Source: an uncultured Rhodospirillales bacterium
Lineage (GTDB): Bacteria > Pseudomonadota > Alphaproteobacteria > Rhodospirillales > 2-02-FULL-58-16
NCBI GenBank assembly: GCA_913053795.1
Contig: CAJXGZ010000110.1
Span: 1 to 7,755, forward strand
Direction: 5' to 3'
DNA length: 7,755 nucleotides
Shown: positions 4,662 to 7,755 of the stretch, piece after piece
Layout of the letters: each line of letters opens with the position of its first letter
How positions within the stretch are numbered: the stretch's first letter is position 1
Translations under genes and position numbers: made by a program
Notes under the pieces: model-generated
What the model saw: the letters and a program-made list of their open reading frames with translations, nothing else
Told to the model about the DNA's origin: nothing
Databases searched by the model: none

Positions 4662-5398
4662 GCAAACCGGCCCAATTCCGCAACGATCCGCGCCGCCGCT
4701 TCGGCGGGGTTGTCGGAGGCGGTTATGGGCCGTCCCACGACCAGGTAGTCTGCGCCCGCCGCCAGCGCCTGGGATGGAGTCATAACGCGCTTCTGGCCGC
4801 CGCCCCCGGACAAGGCGGCCCAGGCGGGACGAATGCCGGGGGTCGCCAGTTTGAAATGGGGTCCAAGGTCCTTCCTCAGGGTTTCAGCCTCGCGCGCCGA
4901 GCAGACCACGCCGTCAAGGCCGCAATCCTTGGCCAAGGCCGCCAACCGGCGCACATGATCAATAACGGGTCCCTCAACCCCTGTTTGGCTCAAGTCGCCC
5001 GCGTCCATGGACGTCAGAACGGTCACCGCCAGCATGAGAGGGCGTTCTGGTCCGGCTTGGGCCGCCGCCTCCGCCGCCGCCTTCATCATCGCCGCGCCGC
5101 CCGAAGCGTGCACGTTGAGCATGAAGGGCTTCAAGGGAAGCGCCGCCCGCACCGCGGCGGCCACCGTGTTGGGAATGTCGTAAAATTTGAGGTCGAGGAA
5201 TACCGGCAAGCCGACGGCGGAAACCCGCGCCACGCCTTGGGGGCCGTTGGCGGTGAAAAATTCCTTACCCAGCTTGACGCCGCCCAGCTTGACGCCATTT
5301 GCGGCGCCCTTGAGTTGGCCGGCCAACGCCACGGCGCCGTCAACCTCGGTCGTATCGAGGGCGGTGAAAAGGCGCTGATGGGGCTTAAGTCCGCTCAT
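4658..5398 (-). CDS. pyrF: Orotidine 5'-phosphate decarboxylase
   Basis: PyrF decarboxylates OMP to UMP, the last step of de novo pyrimidine synthesis. The 246-residue protein carries the family signatures: LFTALD with Asp15, the active-site strand VKLGKEFFTANGP with Lys42, FLDLKFYDIPNT with Asp69, Lys71 and Asp74, AVTVLTS, TPGIRP, QKRVMTP and YLVVGRPIT with the phosphate-binding Arg. A tandem GVKLG-GVKLG at residues 35-44 is unusual: the Asp15-to-Lys42 spacing is 27, against 22 in the E. coli enzyme, matching the five-residue duplication exactly. The residue before QKRVMTP is Gly rather than the common Asp. The duplication lies in the loop leading into an active-site strand, so activity is likely but could be altered. 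It lies 36 bp after lapA, and the TA promoter begins inside its stop codon. Confidence 0.95.
   Translation of the reverse strand: MSGLKPHQRLFTALDTTEVDGAVALAGQLKGAANGVKLGGVKLGKEFFTANGPQGVARVSAVGLPVFLDLKFYDIPNTVAAAVRAALPLKPFMLNVHASGGAAMMKAAAEAAAQAGPERPLMLAVTVLTSMDAGDLSQTGVEGPVIDHVRRLAALAKDCGLDGVVCSAREAETLRKDLGPHFKLATPGIRPAWAALSGGGGQKRVMTPSQALAAGADYLVVGRPITASDNPAEAAARIVAELGRFA
5268..5297 (-). repeat. 15-bp tandem duplication in pyrF
   Basis: Positions 5268-5282 (CCCAGCTTGACGCCG) and 5283-5297 are identical except for the last base. Each unit encodes GVKLG on the minus strand. The near-identity and exact tandem placement indicate a recent in-frame slippage duplication. The second copy (residues 40-44) carries Lys42, the counterpart of catalytic Lys44 in E. 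coli PyrF. Confidence 0.9.
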
Positions 5399-5434
5399 GG
5401 GGCGATCTATAGCAGAATCAGGAGCAAAGCGCCA

Positions 5435-5812
5435 TTAAGCCGCCTTGTCGGGGGCGGGGAGGGCCTGGTTGGGGGTGGGACTGTTAAGGAGGGTGTCGTT
5501 TTTCTCCTCCAATTTAGTCAGTTTGTCGCGCAGATTGGCCGCCTCGCGCGCCGCCGCCTTCGCCCTCTTCGCTTCGGCGCGCGCCCGCGATCGCGCCCCA
5601 GAACGTGCTGAGGCTCCGGAAATCCAGGCGGCCGCCGCGCCGAACAAAAATCCCAAGACGGCGCCGACAAGCACGACGGCGAACAAGGGCGGCTCCATGG
5701 CGAAGGGCAGCGGCCACAACTCCAGCGTCACCGGCGCACGGTTGGAGACGGAAAAAACGATGATGAAAAGCGCCAACGGCGCCAAGATGATCCACGAAAG
5801 CAATTTCACCAT
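5435..5812 (-). CDS. lapA: LapA-family (DUF1049) inner-membrane protein
   Basis: LapA proteins are small inner-membrane proteins; in E. coli LapA works with LapB in lipopolysaccharide assembly and control of LpxC. The 125-residue protein has two transmembrane segments (about 5-22 and 43-66) joined by the conserved SNRAPVTLELWPLPF. A charged Ala/Arg/Lys helix (about 68-106, likely coiled coil) and a proline-containing tail follow. This is the usual DUF1049 layout, and the position right after ihfB is typical for the family in proteobacteria. lapB is not next to it. The start follows the ihfB stop by 30 bp, a gap made entirely of a 14-bp direct repeat holding the likely ribosome binding site (GGGATAA). 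Confidence 0.85.
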   Translation of the reverse strand: MVKLLSWIILAPLALFIIVFSVSNRAPVTLELWPLPFAMEPPLFAVVLVGAVLGFLFGAAAAWISGASARSGARSRARAEAKRAKAAAREAANLRDKLTKLEEKNDTLLNSPTPNQALPAPDKAA

Positions 5813-5842
5813 CTGGGTTATCCCGTATCTGGATTATCCCGT
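5813..5842. repeat. 14-bp direct repeat filling the ihfB-lapA gap
   Basis: CTGGGTTATCCCGT (5813-5826) and CTGGATTATCCCGT (5829-5842) differ at one base and are 2 bp apart. They fill the whole space between the ihfB stop and the lapA start. On the minus strand each copy carries GGGATAA, so the presumed lapA ribosome binding site is duplicated. One copy contains the palindrome GGATAATCC. This may be a simple local duplication or a repeated protein-binding site. Confidence 0.75.
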
Positions 5843-6127
5843 TCAGGAACCGGCGTTCAGCCTCTCGCGAAGTTTCTTTCCGGTTTTGAAATAGGGAATA
5901 TACTTCGCCGAAACGTCCACCGCCTCGCCGGTCCTGGGGTTGCGCCCAATGCGGGGGCCGCGGTTCTTGACCGAAAAAGCCCCGAAGCCGCGAAGTTCAA
6001 CGCGGTTGCCGATGGCCAGCGCGTTGGTGATTTCCTCGAAAACCGTGGTGACGATACGCTCAACATCCCGGTGGTAAAGATGAGGATTGGCTTCGGCAAG
6101 ACGCGCGATCAACTCCGATTTAGTCAT
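5843..6127 (-). CDS. ihfB: Integration host factor subunit beta
   Basis: IHF beta pairs with IHF alpha to bind specific sites and bend DNA sharply, shaping the nucleoid and helping transcription, replication and recombination. The 94-residue protein has the full HU/IHF fold: N-terminal helices (MTKSELIARL, DVERIVTTVFEEITNAL), then VELRGFGAFSVKNRGPRIGRNPRTGE, the DNA-intercalating arm with GRNP at 61-64, and the C-terminal KYIPYFKTGKKLRERL. The opening MTKSELI, the beta-arm and the location between sppA and lapA mark it as the beta subunit rather than HU or IHF alpha. It has one of the best ribosome binding sites in the window and lies 34 bp after sppA. Confidence 0.95.
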   Translation of the reverse strand: MTKSELIARLAEANPHLYHRDVERIVTTVFEEITNALAIGNRVELRGFGAFSVKNRGPRIGRNPRTGEAVDVSAKYIPYFKTGKKLRERLNAGS

Positions 6128-6131
6128 TTCT

Positions 6132-6138
6132 CTCCCCT
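6132..6138 (-). promoter_or_regulatory. Strong ribosome binding site of ihfB
   Basis: The minus strand reads AGGGGAG, followed by AGAA, just before the ihfB ATG. This near-consensus Shine-Dalgarno fixes the start codon at 6127. Confidence 0.7.
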
Positions 6139-6161
6139 TCGTTTAAATGCGCCCCAGTATT

Positions 6162-7076
6162 TTAGCGTACATCAGGTTGCCAAAGCGAGATCAGGCCGTC
6201 AAGCGTAAGTCGTTCAGAAAAAAGTGTTTTTCCGACGGTGAGGTCGAGAATATCCGACCAAAACAGACTTTTGCGCTTGATTTCCACGTTTTTCATGGGA
6301 ATCGACTCCGGAATCTTATGGGCCTCGGCGAGCCACTTGCGCGCCTCGGGCTCGCCGCCGATGGCGTCCACAAGGCCGTTCTCCAAGGCTTGACGGCCCG
6401 TGAAAATCCGGCCGTCGGACAACTTCATCGCCTCGGCGCGGTCCATTTTCCGCCGTTCGGCGACCAAATCGACGAACATGTTGAAAAGGTCCATGACCAC
6501 ATCCTTGGTCGCTTCACGGGCCTCCGGGGTAAAGGGCTCCAAGGGGTTGGGCTGCGCCTTCAGGGGGTGGCTTTTCACGCTTTCGGGCTTGACGCCGATC
6601 TTGGCCAACAGCTCGGTCATATCCGCCGTCTGCATGAGAACGCCGATGGAGCCGGTGACCGTTCCCTCCCGCGCGAAAATATATTCGGCGGCCAGGGCCG
6701 TCATGTAGCCGGCCGAGGCGGCGACGCCGCCCATCAAGGTAATCACCGGCTTTTTTTCGCCCACGTCCTTGAGCTTATGGTAGAGGGCCTCGCCGCCGAC
6801 CACGGTTCCGCCGGGGCTGTTGATGTAGACGACCAGCGCCTTGGCCGTATTGTCCTCGGCGACCTTTTTAAGGGCTTCGTCGCGCTCATAGTCCTCCAGG
6901 ATAAGGCCGCTGACGTTGAGGCGGGCCACATGGTTCTCGCCGACCAGGCCGCCGCCGGAACGTCCGGAAACCACGGCCACCGCCACCACGGCCACTGCAA
7001 TGGTGAACAGCCGCCAGAACGTCAGCTTCCGCTTGAGGCGGCGTCTATCTAAAATTTGGTCGACGTTCAACGGCAT
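6162..7076 (-). CDS. sppA: Signal peptide peptidase SppA, short form
   Basis: SppA is a membrane-anchored serine protease of the Ser-Lys type (family S49) that degrades cleaved signal peptides. The 304-residue length fits the short, single-domain form. Basic residues 11-17 precede a transmembrane anchor at about 20-37, with the catalytic domain in the periplasm. Visible motifs are YINSPGG (84-90), GGVAASAGYM with nucleophile Ser121, GTVTGSIGV (138-146), and VKSHPLKAQPNPLEPFT, where Lys173 aligns with the general base of the Bacillus enzyme. GRIFTGRQALENGLVDAIGG (222-241) is the typical C-terminal block. The start lies 4 bp after rpsA with an AGGAAT signal close to the ATG. Co-transcription with rpsA is very likely. 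Confidence 0.94.
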   Translation of the reverse strand: MPLNVDQILDRRRLKRKLTFWRLFTIAVAVVAVAVVSGRSGGGLVGENHVARLNVSGLILEDYERDEALKKVAEDNTAKALVVYINSPGGTVVGGEALYHKLKDVGEKKPVITLMGGVAASAGYMTALAAEYIFAREGTVTGSIGVLMQTADMTELLAKIGVKPESVKSHPLKAQPNPLEPFTPEAREATKDVVMDLFNMFVDLVAERRKMDRAEAMKLSDGRIFTGRQALENGLVDAIGGEPEARKWLAEAHKIPESIPMKNVEIKRKSLFWSDILDLTVGKTLFSERLTLDGLISLWQPDVR

Positions 7077-7080
7077 ATTC

Positions 7081-7755
7081 CTAAGACCCTTCCTCCTCGG
7101 CTTTGCCGGTTTTCTTGGCGGGCGTCTTTTTCGCGGTCGTCTTTTTGGCGGGTGGTTTTTTCGCCGCGGCTTTTTTGGCGGGGGCCTTTTTGGCGGCTTC
7201 CTTCTTGGCGGGCGCCTTCTTGGCCACCGTCTTTTTGGCCGGCTTGGCCTTCTTGGAGGATTCCTTTTTCTCCTTCAGCGCTTCGCCAAGAATGTCGCCA
7301 AGGCGGGCGCCGGAATCGGAAGAGCCGTATTCGGCCATGGCCTTCTTTTCCTCTTCGACTTCGCGGGCCTTGATGGACAAGGTGAGGCGGCGGCCGCTTT
7401 TGTCCACCTGGGTGATCTTGGCGTCGACCTTTTCGCCGGCGGCGAAACGGTCGGGCCGCTGTTCACTGCGCTCGCGCGCCAGCTCGCCCTTTCGGATAAA
7501 GCCCGGAATCGAATCGTGGACCATCACCTCGATGCCGCCATCGACGACGCCGGTGATGGCGCAGGTGACGATGACGCCCTTCTTGATCTTGCCCAGGCTG
7601 GATTCGAAGGGGTCCTCGGAAAGCTGCTTGAGGCCGAGGCTGATCCGCTCCTTGGCCACGTCCACGTCAAGCACCTTGGCCTTGACCATATCGCCTTTTT
7701 TAAAATCGTTCAGGGCCTCCTCGCCGGATTTGGACCAGGACAGGTCGGACAGGTG
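7081..7755 (-). CDS. rpsA: 30S ribosomal protein S1, 3' part, with Lys/Ala/Pro-rich tail
   Basis: The visible 224 residues are the C-terminal part of ribosomal protein S1, which binds mRNA and helps load it on the 30S subunit. The frame stays open to the window edge, so the 5' part is missing. The first 45 residues are the end of one S1 repeat (HLSDLSWSKSGEEALNDF, ERISLGLKQL). A complete last S1 repeat follows (IKKGVIVTCAITGVVDGGIEV, RKGELARERSEQRPDRF, GRRLTLSIKARE), and then the usual S1 ending YGSSDSGARLGDILGEAL. Most proteobacterial S1 proteins stop soon after this point. Here about 64 further residues form a very basic tail with AKK every five residues, ending in acidic KAEEEGS. It resembles histone H1-type tails on some bacterial DNA-binding proteins. 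There is no sign of frameshift, and stop and downstream spacing look normal. Confidence 0.95.
   Translation of the reverse strand, partial: HLSDLSWSKSGEEALNDFKKGDMVKAKVLDVDVAKERISLGLKQLSEDPFESSLGKIKKGVIVTCAITGVVDGGIEVMVHDSIPGFIRKGELARERSEQRPDRFAAGEKVDAKITQVDKSGRRLTLSIKAREVEEEKKAMAEYGSSDSGARLGDILGEALKEKKESSKKAKPAKKTVAKKAPAKKEAAKKAPAKKAAAKKPPAKKTTAKKTPAKKTGKAEEEGS
7111..7242 (-). repeat. Repetitive AKK-coding tract in the rpsA 3' end
   Basis: On the minus strand this tract encodes nine AKK triplets at exact five-residue spacing, every second one preceded by proline (PAKK every ten residues, five in all). The intervening residues are mostly T, A, V, E and P. At DNA level it is an imperfect 15/30-bp periodic repeat with mixed AAG and AAA lysine codons, so the protein pattern looks maintained beyond simple DNA copying. 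Confidence 0.9.

Noticed and set aside
4655..5611. Plus-strand open frame of 318 codons across pyrF and lapA
   Set aside because: It lies antisense to two well-recognised genes, and its translation is Arg/Gly-rich with no family resemblance.
6147..7052. Plus-strand open frame of 301 codons antisense to sppA
   Set aside because: The minus strand encodes an SppA with intact catalytic residues; the antisense frame is a codon-bias shadow.
7687..7689. The ATG at 7689 as a start codon of a short S1-like protein
   Set aside because: The same frame continues upstream to the window edge with S1-like residues (HLSDLSWSKSGEEALNDFKKGD is split across it), so this is an internal methionine of rpsA.

Overview
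The window looks like chromosomal DNA from a GC-rich alphaproteobacterium, probably close to the Rhodospirillales. The main evidence is the minus-strand order rpsA - sppA - ihfB - lapA - pyrF - trpF, which from family knowledge is a recognisable alphaproteobacterial housekeeping cluster. The taxonomic assignment is inference from gene order and protein character, not from a search.

Layout from left to right. Positions 1-120 are a dense array of a short AATTACGGTGA-type repeat (nine CCGTAATT cores), which may be the transposase-binding end of an IS21-like element lying mostly outside the window. Positions 121-174 hold three small hairpins back to back. A terminator-like hairpin (183-213) closes a minus-strand gene (195-1820) for a 541-residue protein: a degenerate cyclic-nucleotide-binding domain, a middle alpha/beta region, and TPR-like repeats with an exact 47-residue period. 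A 202-bp AT-richer divergent intergenic region follows. On the plus strand come a PagL-type lipid A 3-O-deacylase (2023-2931) carrying seven tandem YGAPPQQ heptapeptides, and an overlapping DUF123 (GIY-YIG-like) gene broken by a one-base frameshift in an A6 run (2915-3372).

The rest is minus strand: trpF (3311-3973), a VapC-type PIN toxin (3977-4360), a Phd/YefM-type antitoxin (4363-4599), pyrF (4658-5398), lapA (5435-5812), ihfB (5843-6127), sppA (6162-7076) and the 3' part of rpsA (7081 to the window edge). All gaps are short, so rpsA to pyrF probably form one transcription unit, combining translation (S1), envelope proteolysis (SppA), nucleoid architecture (IHF beta), an envelope/LPS-assembly factor (LapA) and pyrimidine and tryptophan biosynthesis. 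The toxin-antitoxin pair sits between pyrF and trpF. Its apparent promoter overlaps the pyrF stop codon and the toxin stop is 3 bp before the trpF start, so trpF may depend on the TA promoter and on coupling to toxin translation.

The most notable features are the histone H1-like tail on S1 with AKK every five residues, the TA module in the biosynthetic operon with its own operator, a 15-bp in-frame duplication next to the catalytic lysine of PyrF, the heptapeptide repeat in the PagL-like protein, and the terminal repeat array. I see no clearly new multigene system; these are unusual modifications of known genes.
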